Origin: Actinernus sp. WN-2022
Lineage: Eukaryota > Cnidaria > Anthozoa > Actiniaria > Actinernidae
Assembly (NCBI GenBank): GCA_030867875.1
Contig: JAOWCC010000019.1
Location: 81,620,861 to 81,684,860 of the forward strand
DNA: 64,000 nt
Reading direction: 5' to 3'
Shown here: positions 11,801 to 22,354 of the stretch, one piece after another
Position numbering within the stretch: the first letter of the stretch is position 1
How the letters are laid out: the number at the start of each line of letters is the position of its first letter
Notes under the pieces: generated by a model
What the model was told of the DNA's origin: nothing
The model's input: the letters and a program-made list of their open reading frames with translations, nothing else
Database searches by the model: none
Made by a program: the position numbers and the translations under genes

Positions 11801-12276
11801 GTAAACATCTTCATTGTACACTAGTCCAACCATTATTAGAATATTGTGACATCATCTGGTCTAATGCTGATCAGACAAGTCTTAATAGACTCCTTAGGCT
11901 GCAAAAGAGAGCAGCACGCATAATATTGATGAAGAAGACACGCGAGGAACGTACAGTGAATCTATTTGGAGAGCTAGGCTGGGTTCCATTAAACCAGCGT
12001 TGGGACTTCCATAAATGTCTCACCGTTTTTAAATGTTTAAATAATTTATGTCCACCGTATCTCCAAAATCTATTTCACCGTAATTCTGATGTACATAATT
12101 ATAATACTAGAAACCGTAATAACATCCATTTAGTCAAAATTTCATCTAATTCTGGCTATAGATCATTTACTTTCTCTGCAGCTAAACTCTTTAATAGTCT
12201 AGACAGCTATATAAAGAATGCTACAACTATCAAGAGTTTTGTAAATAACTACTGGAATAACCCTATCTGTAATTAG
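8857..12276 (+). CDS. CR1/L2-type LINE polyprotein (PHD, endonuclease, reverse transcriptase)
   Basis: An uninterrupted 1139-codon ORF. In order: a hydrophobic N-terminus, LLLSNDVNLNPGP at about 94-106 (resembles a 2A ribosome-skipping motif), a PHD-like zinc finger (C112-x2-C through WFCIRC near 163), an AP-type endonuclease (HLNIRSL near 210, LSETW with E238, SDH at D406/H407) and a reverse transcriptase (FRPIS near 709, GVPQGSVLGPLLF, YADD at 864-867). These proteins nick target DNA and copy their own RNA into it. The intact frame suggests a fairly recent insertion. There is no separate ORF1. The start lies just after a MITE, so the true 5' end may be further upstream or truncated. Confidence 0.93.
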   Translation: MAVRGILLALNAFCLLRLLNLAAPNETWPIPEVEVTRSSYESFCQPKTLFGHEILAKFTNIGSVNSRFERRHNTTKTSNGRSVSLHKYLLSTILLLSNDVNLNPGPPRRPQCEVCNSVIKRNQRYANCSGCLRSYHSKCVSLTEVEERQFSCGSSASDWFCIRCLLPPLNDSYFEDTLQSVNQDNSGFEFPAATGVTQLKRLNGLKMVHLNIRSLIKNFEELRQFIHMNNLDIITLSETWLDSSVSNEELGIDNFRLERNDRNRNGGGTAMYLHDRFTYERLELPTDFSDLEMVLCTLKLPQTRPLLVGSIYRPPDNSGFYRLMLDCLDFLNFENTEAYLLGDFNCNIKSPKGKEFVKLMNDFGLTQLITDPTRVTSTSSTTIDMIFTNSSHRITDSGIVELSLSDHYMIYCNRTCKLPKAKPKVINVRSFKNFDPDDFIADLQNQPWDTVYLFDSPDDAWFATEVFLRDVGNKHAPTHTLRVRGSQPPWMSDEIRQSMKSRDVMKRRAVKSKLDQDWCSYRTLRNKVTRLIETAKRSYYNELLTENANDASKLWSAIRKLIPKKNKVAMHELNIDGKSISDNTGMANCFNNFFTSVGARLRNALPTLRVRNHTSCVTTDSVTAFKFKDIPISFVQKELSSLRVKKSSGIKDIHTRMLKTGATVLASPLAHIFNLSLRTNKVPTSWKSATVTPLHKAGSFSDPNNFRPISVLPVVMKIFERAVHKQLYEHLTTNKLLSTHQSGFRPGHSTGTALLDVSDFILKNIDEGNLIGAVFLDLSKAFDMINHDILKVKLSKVGINGKALDWFDDYLSNRSQTVTINGTLSDTMDISLGVPQGSVLGPLLFIIFINDLPLSIQRSKVVLYADDTAIFFAHKDIQQIESVLQAELDNLNTWFSANDLIVNCKKTNVMLLGTSQRLARSKKPCLSSSGVILQHSESVKYLGLCFDSKLNWHEHIDALSARVSCRLGLLRRIRKYVSVDTCKHLHCTLVQPLLEYCDIIWSNADQTSLNRLLRLQKRAARIILMKKTREERTVNLFGELGWVPLNQRWDFHKCLTVFKCLNNLCPPYLQNLFHRNSDVHNYNTRNRNNIHLVKISSNSGYRSFTFSAAKLFNSLDSYIKNATTIKSFVNNYWNNPICN

Positions 12277-12520
12277 TTAATGCTGCTACTACATGTATAG
12301 TACATCAAGTATATTTTAAATTAGGGTAATTACTATCAAGTATATTTTAATCAGTGTAATTACCATCTATGTGAATACTTATATTAGCGTAATTATTATA
12401 TATTATCAATTATTGTAAACTTATTTTAGTTTTTAAACACAGCTTCAATGGAAATCAGTGTAAACTGTTTGAATTCTGTGTATAATAAAGTTTATTATTA
12501 TTATTATTATTATTATTACG
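8857..12520 (+). mobile_element. CR1/L2-like non-LTR retrotransposon
   Basis: The ORF is followed by a roughly 240-base A/T-rich 3' UTR and ends AATAAAGTTTATTATTATTA..., a microsatellite tail typical of CR1/L2-clade elements. CCCATCACAAGAAA occurs on both sides (8695 and 12524) and the next bases also largely agree, which suits a long, slightly diverged target-site duplication. The same motif forms the ends of a MITE at 53020-53308, so the LINE probably landed in a copy of that family. Confidence 0.85.
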
Positions 12521-12846
12521 TCCCATCACAAGAAATATCACACTAAAATTTGAGAAATATTGGTTTGATAATAAAAAGTGTGGCGAGCTTTCAATAATCG
12601 CATAAATAAGAGAGAATTGTACGTGTATGGCTTTGCGAGATGGCTTGAAAGCTTGCTATTCAGAATTCTGGTATAGTAGCAATAAACTGACGTCATAGCG
12701 CGATATGACAGTGGGGCTAACAAGGAGATCTAATCACGTGACGTGCATGGCCAGTACCAGTCCCTATTGGTCGTTCGAGTATACGGATCGAGTGCCTAGT
12801 TCCGTTACAGCATTAGAGTAAAATATATATAAATGTATATACTGAC

Positions 12847-13021
12847 CTCGAATGCTCCTAAAAGGTTTCTGTTTATATGTACTTGTGCCATCCTGGTCTT
12901 TCTCCAAATCATCCACTGGGTTCAGCATGTTGATAGCTTTATCCAATATCTTGACAGCCTGTCGGCTTATATCTTTAACCGCTGCAATGCTTCTATCCCT
13001 CTTGGATCTGTGTTCTTGCAA
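12847..13021 (-). CDS. internal exon of an unrecognised coiled-coil protein (exon 2)
   Basis: Bounded by a strong 3' splice site (TTTCCTTTCAG next to 13021) and a 5' splice site (CGAG|GTCAGT at 12847). The frame begins LQEHRSKRDRSIAAVKDISR and continues AVKILDKAINMLNP, then DDLEKDQDGTSTYKQ and KPFRSIR. Heptad-like spacing of I/L/A residues predicts a helix, probably coiled coil. It reads in phase from the candidate first exon at 24652-24729 and leaves one base for the next exon. I do not recognise the family. Later exons would lie to the left and are not securely found (one possibility is 2262-2464). Confidence 0.55.
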
Positions 13022-13846
13022 CTGAAAGGAAATTACGAGAAGTAGGAAAATGATTTATGAGATGCCTTTGGCTTGGATAAAGTATCCTTACTTAAACTGG
13101 AAATTCCAGTATAAAAGGGTTAGCTGGGCTGAACTCGAAATTTGAAATTCAAATTACAGAGCAGTGAAGAACTTAGGCGAGTGAATCAGCCTCTCCTGTT
13201 AAAGGGACTGTGTCCACGCCGGTCATTATCAGCAATTCTCATATGAGCTGACGAAACTCGCATGTGGGATGGTAAAAATCAAAGCAAATATTCAAAAACA
13301 ACAAATAAACTGTTTAAATAGACAGTATTCACATAAAACAATGAAAGTATACTTTCAATCAAACATTGAAGGAGGGAGGTTTAACTGTTTTAACCCAACG
13401 TTCAAAAACTCATAAATAATTAACAAAGCAAAAGCAAAGGAAATCAATGACTGTGAAGACATTTCATCTCTCATAAAATTTCATCCTAATTAATTTACAT
13501 AAACTTTTATCTTGGATTTTCTCGGCCACAGATACTTTTGTATTCTGCACAATCATGTACTATTGTAAACGCGTGCACGTTTTTATAAATACCACAGACT
13601 TTTGTGAAAACACACACATACATGTACTAAGCTATTGTGAAAACATACACGTACTATTGCGAATGCACACACATACTTTTGTGAACACACATACTTTTAT
13701 GAATGGATTTAATAACTTTCGGACAGTGCGTACTTCTATGTAGGTCAAGATTGTGAGTAAGATGATTCTTTTTATGAAATGGAGGAGGAGAGAGAAGGAT
13801 TGAGACTGCCCATGTAGGATTCTTTCTTTCAAATACCGCCGCATTT
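13022..13846. other. intronic/intergenic, no feature recognised
   Basis: A degenerate CACACATAC/TTTTGTGAA-type simple repeat lies at about 13560-13700. Otherwise nothing recognisable. Confidence 0.5.
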
Positions 13847-14778
13847 TCGTTCCCAGTGCCTCTTCAACTAACTGAAAAATCAGAGGCTCTGGTAAGAGAC
13901 AAACCAGGCTCTAATTTGATTGGCTAGCCAAATCGGCTGCGCGATGAAGAAAAATAAAACAGTTGTTGCGCATAGCGCTTTCTTCCGGTTTTCCAAAAAA
14001 AAAAATCCCAGATTCTCCTGCATGAGAACGAGTATTTTGTAGTAGAAGAAGTTATGTGTTTAAAAACATGACTGAACAGAAGGACGATTTGATTCAAAAG
14101 TCAAGATATAAAGTTTTTCTTTGCCAATAATACTAGTCGAAAGAAACTTATAACACACACTCGTTGAGCCAAGGTACGTTGCCTTTGGTGCATATGGCCA
14201 ACCGAACGTTTGCTGATCAAGAACTCTCATTGCAAAAGCAAAGGGAACTAGGAGTTGAATTGCTAACACTTAAAGTGCTAGCCAACATAAAAATTCGACT
14301 TACAATTCGAACAGTAACTGCTAATATTAAATGTGCAGTTCTGTAAATATTTTTAATGTGAAATTAATTGAAATTATTATATATTTTTCAAGCACTAGCC
14401 CACTCTGTAATTCATCCAAGTCTTGTACTCTTCATGATCAGGTGTAACTTTATAGGGATATAACGACCAGTTAAACAGTATAAATAATTTAAAAAGTGTT
14501 TGAAAAGTCTGTGAAACATCAAGGGATTCAAAGTTGTGTAGCTGGATGACATTGAAAGGCACAACAAAACAGGTACATGTACATGTACATCCAGTGTTTT
14601 TAAAAATTATATTAAACTATAAAATTGTCTTGTAATCTGTGCCAATTAATCTATGCTTCATACCTCATTGCAGTCAATGATCAACCCAACCTCTCCTTTT
14701 TACTGATGGTGGATTTTATGTACCAGTGATTTATAGTACAAAGCAAGTCTTATAGCAATATTGAGGACTAGTAGTACA

Positions 14779-14894
14779 CAGGTCCCGGTTGTTCGAAGCA
14801 AGGTTAACTTTAACCCTTAAGGTACAGTTTAACCCAGGGTTAGCGATTTAACCCCAGGTTAGCGCTTAACCTTGCTTCGAACAACCAGGCCCTG
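14779..14894. repeat. foldback element
   Basis: CGGTTGTTCGAAGCAAGGTT is mirrored by AACCTTGCTTCGAACAACC near the right end. The interior is made of GGTTAA/TTAACC half-sites that also pair. A diverged relative with CTTCGAACAACCG lies near 37325-37345. Confidence 0.7.
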
Positions 14895-15888
14895 ATGTCT
14901 TAGTGTGACAAACAAGCCAGTTGAATTAATACATGAAATTGGCCAAATATGAGACAGTTTCCCTTTGCCCTGGCCTACATCAAGCACAAGTTGGGAGTCT
15001 ACATTGAATCAGGGACGGCAGAGCAAAATTTCAAGTTGGAGGGGTGGGGACGGGGGTAAAAATTGTCATTGAACATGGGGAGGGGGGAGGAAGGGAGGAG
15101 GAAGGGAGGGTGATGAAGTTATTGACATTGGGAGTGTACAATTGTTGTATCCCCTTTCCATCTCTTCAGCTTTTTAAGCACCCCCACCCCTGTAGCATTG
15201 GACAATCCCAAGCCCCTCTTGTAACTCCAGTCACTTTCAAGAGCTCCCCTTTTAACTGACCAAACTATTTATTATAAAGAGCCCACTCAATATATTCACC
15301 CACCCCCCATAAAGTTTATCTCATTATACTTATTCAAGGGAAGAAGAATTCCCAAGATAGTTTAAGTTCACACAGGGTATATTCAGTTGTGTTCATACAA
15401 TAATCCTATTATTATTTTATAGTTCTGGGACCACCATTTTGAAAGGCAACAGAGGCTGGAGTTGAGTCAGCTTAGTTAGAGCTTTGTATCTAGTTAGCAT
15501 GATAATCAAAAGCTCTCCATATTCATAGAAAGAGGGTTTGTATCAGTGCAGGCCAGTCAAGTTAATCTGCCATACCATAAAATGTCTATGTCTATACTAA
15601 ATAGCAGATCTACCAGATTTACTGCAAAATATCCTTTTCTTATAAATGCTGTCACTTTTTATATATTTAGAAGTTATGGGCAGTGAACTTAATGCTATTG
15701 ATGATGAAAACCCTTATAGTCAGAATCTATTTGTCAAAATTAAAACAATGCAATTCAGTCCTATTTTCTTTGTAAAATAGTTACATGTAATTATTGTAGA
15801 GGCCATAATTAATATACAAGTGGGCTAAAATTGTATATGGCCACCACAAGTTTACTAGTTTAATGGTATATATGTCAGAACATACTTA
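14895..15888. other. interior of the inverted-end element, no gene seen
   Basis: Contains a G-rich stretch at about 15038-15115 followed by C-rich runs. No coding potential recognised. Confidence 0.5.
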
Positions 15889-16329
15889 GGGACCGGTCAA
15901 AGACAAAATTAATTCACTAAAGCCCCCCCTTCCTCAGGCCTGAAAATGACAAGTGACCCCCCTCTCAAAGTCCATGAGAGGGGGGATCCCCCAACACACA
16001 TCATTCCGGAGAACCATTCTAATAGGTATTGGGCAAGCGGAGCAGAGCTGGCACTAAGAGACCATGTTGTAAGCAATGTGATCTTACCTGTGGAACACTG
16101 TTGGAAGATGTAAATCTACGATCGTGTTGATAGTCAACTAAGTTTAGTACTGCACATAACCATTCTGCATCCACTTTGGGTTGTTTTCTCGGTTGGTGGT
16201 AATAACGTTTTGCATCACAACCCCCCTTCTTTACTACTCAGAATAACATGACCCACCCCTTATTGACTAAAGAAAATGCACATGACCCACCCCTATTCCC
16301 CCCCTCCTTCATAAATAATGACCGGTCCC
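15889..16329. mobile_element. Harbinger-like MITE, family H3, 441 bp
   Basis: Terminal repeats GGGACCGGTCA / TGACCGGTCCC are flanked by TTA duplications (15886-15888 and 16330-16332). CCACCCC-type runs follow just inside both ends. The TTA duplication supports PIF/Harbinger mobilisation. Confidence 0.75.
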
Positions 16330-16757
16330 TTATTTTGATTTCTGAACCCATATTTCAAATGTCTTGATAACATTCAACCACTGAGGACCAGCAGGAGAGA
16401 CTCCTATTTGGAGCACGTATACTTTAAGTAGTTATTCAAAATCTTGTTCACAAATTTCGTTTAACATTTGATCGAATTTATACAATGTAATACAATGTAG
16501 CCTGACCATAACTGGGGCAAGAGAAATTACCTCATTTCAAGAAAACTATTTTTATCTGCACAAACCTGTCTTTACTTGTTGTATAAAGTATAAAAATAAG
16601 ACAATGACAATTATACAGAATAATGGTACAGCAATCAAAGTACAATACAAATCCACTTTGCACTCAGCTTGAATTATGGCAACTTCAGCCTCATATATTG
16701 TATAAATTGCTGTTATCAAATTATGGCAAGGCCATGCAATTAAGCCACATATTCTCA

Positions 16758-17105
16758 GGGTGTTTCAAATTACCGGTAACTTCAAAGTCCTCAGCAATCC
16801 TCAACACAGCACACTGAAGTCCTTTCGCCCTATGTTTAGAAATTTTCTCCTCGATAATTGCGTGCAGGGGAGATACAACGACCACGATTGAGTTGGACTT
16901 GGATGATGATCCTTGAACTTGAAGTGCATCAAACACAAACGGTAAACTTTGGTAAATAAACGACTTCCCATAATCGGTCTGAAGGACACAAAATCAGTCC
17001 TTGTGTAAACTAATTACACGAATAGCTTCCAACTGCTTACTTTTTAAAGAAAACTGTATTTAGCTTTGTAAGTGCGAACTGAATAGCTTCGATGAAGTCC
17101 GCCAT
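16758..17105 (-). pseudogene. RecQ-like DNA helicase fragment
   Basis: Reading minus from ATG at 17105: MADFIEAIQFALTKLNTVF, then after a one-base shift LKSKQLEAIRVI (the RecQ Q-motif pattern), then after a stop QTDYGKSFIYQSLPFVFDAL (Walker A with GKS) and VVVVSPLHAIIEEKI (motif Ia), ending near GNLKHPEN where homology stops. A functional RecQ helicase would continue with a DExH box and a second RecA domain. The shifts, stop and truncation make this a pseudogene. Its start lies just inside the inverted end at 17161, so it probably belongs to the element at 13847-17220. Confidence 0.7.
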
Positions 17106-17220
17106 TACTGAGAATGCTACGAGCATGCGCAGTTTCAATGTCCTAGAATCTAGGACATCCGGTTTCGTGTCTTACCAGAGCCTCTGATTTTTCAGTTAGT
17201 TGAAGAGGCACTGGGAACGA

Positions 17221-19274
17221 GAATGATACCGGCGTGGTGCGCATGGGCAGACTGACACGTCGCTTAAACTGTTTGAGCCACATTTTATTTAGTTGATTGA
17301 CATCGGGTCTCAAAGTCATGTAGAGTATTATAACATGCTGCTAGGCAACCCTAATGCATGCACGACAAAGAAAGCGTCTTACACCAACAGAGTTCTCTTT
17401 TCCTCTCTCCCTTCGTCCTGAGAAGCAAAAGAACTCGATCTGCCAACAGGGATCGAATCAACTTTCTCTTGGAGACTGCTTGCTATGCAGAGTATCTCGG
17501 AGCCTCCAAAGACACTAAAGAGAGATTTCTTCATGGGAGGTGTCCCATGAAATTTGCACCACTGGAAAGTGAAAATTCGATCCCTGGGACAATGGCCATG
17601 AAGAAATCTCTCTTAATTTGGAGGCTCCAAGATGGTGGAGATTGACTCTTTTTGGAGAAAATGTCAAATCCCCACCCCTCCCCCATAAATTGGTAAAGCA
17701 GTTATAAATGTCTATTTTAACAGGTTTGTCAAAAATAGTAAGTATACAAGATTTAGGTCACAACAAAGGCAAATTACACTCAAATTCATTCCCCTCGTTG
17801 TCCAATTACAGAGCCTGTGAGCCAGCTTCTTTATCTAAAGAAAGTAAATATTTCTTTTACACTGAATATCAGCTTTCCCCCTATTTTATGGAGTGAACAA
17901 GTTACAGTCATGTACAATACATGTGAAAACTTATTTAAAATGCTGGGGCATTTGGAGGTAGCTTAGCAGATCCCACGGTAGTGCATTTGCAATGCTCTAG
18001 TACGTGTTTCAAAAATGTCATAAGGGGGGGGGGGGGGGGGGGGGATGGGCAGGTTTGTAATTAATAGAGCCATAACATGCACCAGTAATAGGTATATTAA
18101 TATAAATTATTGTTCACACATGCAGTTGGGCATATATGTCACCAGGAACACCAACATTCTGAATAGCTTGCAGCAGTATACAGTGTATATGGTTCATGCA
18201 TCTACACATAAAGGTCATACATGTACATTGTCAGTGTTAATATGGAACCAAAGCGTGTTTGCGTCAAAAACTTCCAAGATGCATGGCAGGCGTTCACTTC
18301 CAAATCCTCAAAGTACTACAATGTAACAGAGTCGAAAACTTCCAAGATGGTGGGCATTCACTTCCACAAATCCATTTACTATAATTACATATTCTGTGTG
18401 ATCTTAATCCCCAGAGGGGAATCAATATATTGTTCAAAGTAATGCAATGCTAGTATACGGCTGGCAGAAATTATGACTACAAGTATTACATATAGCTCAA
18501 TTTCTAGGGTTCTATATATGTACATGTACAACAAAATATGCTTGAGTTGGAAAGATATTCCTTAGTAACTAACTAGCTCTTTCGTGGTTTGAGGTTCCTT
18601 TATGAAGAAACACAAGGCCAGGCCTTTTGTGCCATATGTAAATCAATCCAAGATAGCAGCCAAATTTGTACAAAGACAGATAGATACATTTACGGTTCAC
18701 GGTTCAATGGAAACTCTTGATTTTTTATTGTATTCATAAAATTGATTCATGCATGACGTCATGGCCCATGTTTTTCAGTCACATGTTAAAATTGTGAGCA
18801 ATAGCAATGCAATGGGAATTTTCCCGAGTTTTGTTTTAGAAATGGGAGAGCAGGGTTAATAATTAGCAGTTTAAGCAAGCAGGTTAAAAGGTAATGACAT
18901 TTATCATGTTCATACATGTACATGTATCATCCCTGATTTTATAAATTTGATTATTAAATAAATAAGACTTCAAAATCAGTTTGAATTCTATGAATTCCTT
19001 TTAGTCCTTCTGCCATATATATACATTTGGATGATATATATTACAGGTAGTCTGAATTTCCCTTATTTTGACTTTCAAAGACTTCAGCTAGAAAACAAGG
19101 CCCTCCACAGAGTGTGTGTGGCTAACTTTCACAATATCTCACTTGCATCTAATATACCAAGATACCACATGTATATCTGCTCTTAACTAAACTAAAGTTC
19201 CCTAAAAAATAATACATTTGAAAATTTTCATTTTCACGATGTGGAATTGCCCAATGGCATGTAGAGTGTAATAA
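17221..19274. other. intronic/intergenic with repeats, no gene recognised
   Basis: Holds an inverted pair (GGAGCCTCCAAAGACACTAA near 17499 against TTAATTTGGAGGCTCC near 17617, with AGAGAGATTTCTTCATG inside the arms), a 21-base G run (18024-18044) and a short direct duplication (AACTTCCAAGATG at about 18270 and 18337). No exon is recognised. Confidence 0.5.
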
Positions 19275-19825
19275 TGCGGGTATCAGCGGCCATCCCGAGG
19301 GGGCGGCCCCCGGGCACCCAGGGGCATTTGTCACAGCAACCATGACAAATACATGCTAAAACCCCTCGGGTGGGGCAGAAAATTGTGACAAAAAACCCCA
19401 CCCCTGGGGCAACCTGGGTAACATATTATAAGTATTAGAAGCTAAACGTTTTAGAAGTGTCAAAAATCTTAATAGTTTTATACAAATATTATCCTTTATT
19501 TCTTTGTTCTGTCTTCCGACAGTGGATGGCTTAATTTAATATCTTAATTTGAATCATGATAATGATATGACTTACCTCAAGGACAAAGAAATCGAAGAAC
19601 GTCGATCGATCGAGCGAGTCCTGTGGCGAAAACCGCTGAACGTTGAGACAGCAGATTACGTGCAAACCCCGTGGGTATGTCCCCGGGGTATTTTGACGAA
19701 AACGCAAAAGCGTTTTAATGCCCCACGTGTGGGGCATGTTTTTGCTACAAATCCCCTGCTAAGCCCCTGGGTTGCCCGTGGGTTGCCCGGGGGCCGCCCC
19801 CTCGGGATGGCCGCTGATACCCGCA
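19275..19825. mobile_element. Harbinger-like MITE, family H2 copy 1, 551 bp
   Basis: Terminal repeats begin TGCGGGTATCAGCGGCCATC and extend about 45 bases (CCCGAGGGGGCGGCC...). TAA duplications flank it (19272-19274 and 19826-19828). The second copy at 39873-40406 lies in the opposite orientation and is closely similar throughout, including GAACGTCGATCGATCGAGCG and its reverse complement. Confidence 0.85.
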
Positions 19826-19828
19826 TAA

Positions 19829-20756
19829 TAGCCTGGCTTAAACAGTTTATCAAATGTGCACACGAGACTGTCAAAACTGTTGTCACTGTTGTGTATACAT
19901 ATATTATATGTAAACACATGGAACTTCTAAATAAAATATTTTGAAAGACTTTCATACATTCGGATAGTTGTGTCGAAGTAAGAACTTTCACATTATGACT
20001 TTCAGCTAATACATTGTTTGTGTCTGAAAATTCTTTCCACTCTTGAACTTTCCCTTTGGCTTTGAATTAACTGCATGTATTAAGATCATACAATTGTACA
20101 TATAGTTTGTTTTCCATCACAGGTTAGTCCACTTTTGTTCACAGAAGTTTGCAACCTCTCAGCTGCCAGGTTACGTTCTGCTGTTTATATATCCTCTAAC
20201 TTCAACCTTACGCCTCTGAGTTCTTTTTTTTTTTGGCTCTCAGTTTTCTGGGCTTCAGATTCGAATTTGGGTATGACTTTCGCTGTGAGCACGACCCCAA
20301 CTTTTCAACAAACAATATATTTACTCTCAAGGAAAGTATAGTGGTCTTCCTAGAGAAATGAGAACAACGGCCTACATGTACAAGTTTGCTAATTCAAGAG
20401 CATTCGTATTAATTTTTTTTCGTATCTTTTTAAAGTATTCCTCAAATGTGAAAACCTGTTTTGACCTTTATCCTTTACTGCTATAGAACGTACCCCGCTA
20501 CTAATTAACCCACACCAAAATTTTAATATGGGCCATGTATAGGCCAAATATGGGATTAACATGGAACTTAATATGGGTAAAATGTGTGTATTATATGGTT
20601 ATTATGTGGCCACATTAAACCACCATTTCTGAAATGATATGGGAATAATAGGCCAAAATGTGGGCAAAATACGGTTTTGCATGGTCGATTTCCATATTTT
20701 GGCCACATAATATGGTTATATGGTCCATATGTGGGCCTATATTACTCAGTATTACT
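19829..20756. other. no gene recognised; ATATGG-type degenerate repeat at the right
   Basis: From about 20525 to 20756 the sequence is built from irregular ATATGGGCC / GGCCATAT units. Similar units resume at 21611-21780 on the far side of the inverted-repeat element. Confidence 0.5.
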
Positions 20757-21610
20757 GTATTCACTCACGGATAAGCCGCACTCGCAGATACATGTAAGCC
20801 GCACTCCAAGTTTAGAAGCTTGATTCAGGGAAAAAAAGTTTTTTGGAAGAATATGAAACGTACATCACCCATTGTATAAACTTTCATCGGACTTTCAAAC
20901 TGGAGAAAACTCCAAAGTTGTACCAGTCTGTCCTGTAATTTCAGCTCTGAAATAGTATAAACTTCATGTCTACATACTTAGATAATTATATGATTTATCT
21001 TTCCATAGTGTTTGTTTACCGGGATCTGTTCATTCAGGTCGACCTTTAGATTTTACATGTCAACGAAGCCAACAACGTGCTCACATTCGTCCGTAGCTTA
21101 GTAACCAGGCACCTGTTGGAAGAGAGAGAACTGGACACTAAAAGTTTTGTTTTTGCTGAACGAAGTCAAAACAACAAGGAGTAGTTTGCTTCTTCATCAG
21201 CTGTCTGTTGCTATCATGCCTAAAAGGATATCCGGAAGCCATCTATTGGAGAAAAACTTGTTACTCAAAGAGAGGTGGAAGATCTGTTCGACAAATTTGC
21301 TGTTAAAGTGCAAAGCTGCACAGAAACATTGTGCCATTTAGCATGGAATTTAATCGCTTGTGGAGGAACAAATATTCACAACATAAATGGATCTGTTAGG
21401 AGCCACCAAACTTGCAAAAGCAATGGCCAATGCTTACTTTCTTTTGGTTTGGTGTAGTATTTATTAGTATAGCTTAGTATTTCTTTTAAATGTTAATTTA
21501 TGGAAATTTCCGGGCCTTATGTTAGGTAGATGTTCTCGCAGATAAGCCGCACCCCCAATTTTAAATGAAGATTTCAGGTAAAAAGGTGCGGCTTATCGGT
21601 GAGTGAATAC
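20757..21610. mobile_element. 854-bp MITE-like element
   Basis: The left end GTATTCACTCACGGATAAGC is the near reverse complement of the right end (one mismatch over 25 bases, continuing CGCAC). An inner CTCGCAGATA...AAGCCGCAC motif occurs twice in direct orientation. It interrupts an ATATGG-type repeat. Confidence 0.65.
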
Positions 21611-21780
21611 GTTATATGGGCCATAATAATGTGGTCCACATACATGTATTAACCATATTTACTTCCATATCTGGACCATATATGGCCCATATATTACCCA
21701 CATATTACCCATATATACATCCATATGTTATTACCCACATATTACCCACATATATGTCCACATATATATGTGTTGGAAAT

Positions 21781-22354
21781 CATGATGTCATCTCTTGAAA
21801 AGATTAAGACTGCAGTAATTATGCACTTGTCATTGGCTTGAGAAATGAATTATTAATGAGCCAAAGGAGGGGGTATTCTGCAATTACTCCCCCCCCCCCT
21901 CTCGAGGAAGCCTCATTAACCCTTTCCCTACTGGACATGTTTGGCTCAGTTGGTGAAATCCTGAGTGCTAACTCAACCCTCCCCCCTCGGTTAAGTTTGG
22001 CTAGCCCGGGGCAGTTAAATACTGCTGACTTTTTAAGCCGAGGGCTCAAACTTTTCCCACAATGCCATTTGGGAGAATTCTGTGCACTCGTTAGCGGTAG
22101 GTATGGCTGCTTCGGTAGGATTTCCAATGAAATGTGCTCTAATTTGGGAGAAAAAAGCCACTGCAAGACTGAGCTTGATCAGGACATCATTAAGTCTGAG
22201 GACGGCTGAAAAGTACTTGGTTTGCTTTTTTAAGTAGGCCTTGTGAGGGGTTTCACAGGATTTTTCTGTTGTGTTTCTGCTTTGAGACACATGAAATAAT
22301 TCTTCACTGAAACCCTTGAAATTTTGCAGTTGGTTGTCTTTTCCCCCTGCTCAA
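21781..22354. other. no gene recognised
   Basis: Contains a C-run near 21890 and short open frames on both strands. The minus-strand frame at about 22033-22130 (GNPTEAAIPTANECTEFSQM) looks protein-like, but I recognise no family and see no splice boundaries. Confidence 0.4.

Larger units (their letters stand above)
13847..17220. mobile_element. 3.4-kb DNA-transposon-like element with about 60-bp inverted ends
   Basis: The left end (13847-13905) and right end (17161-17220) are near-perfect reverse complements: TCGTTCCCAGTGCCTCTTCA, then CTAACTGAAAAATCAG, then AGGCTCTGGTAAG. A minus-strand RecQ-like helicase fragment starts about 55 bases inside the right end. A Harbinger-like MITE and a foldback sit in the interior as later insertions. 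No transposase is visible. Target-site duplications are not clear. Confidence 0.6.

Noticed and set aside
15044..15259. 71-codon plus-strand ORF
   Set aside because: A product of G-rich simple sequence (GEGGGREEEGR) with no family resemblance.
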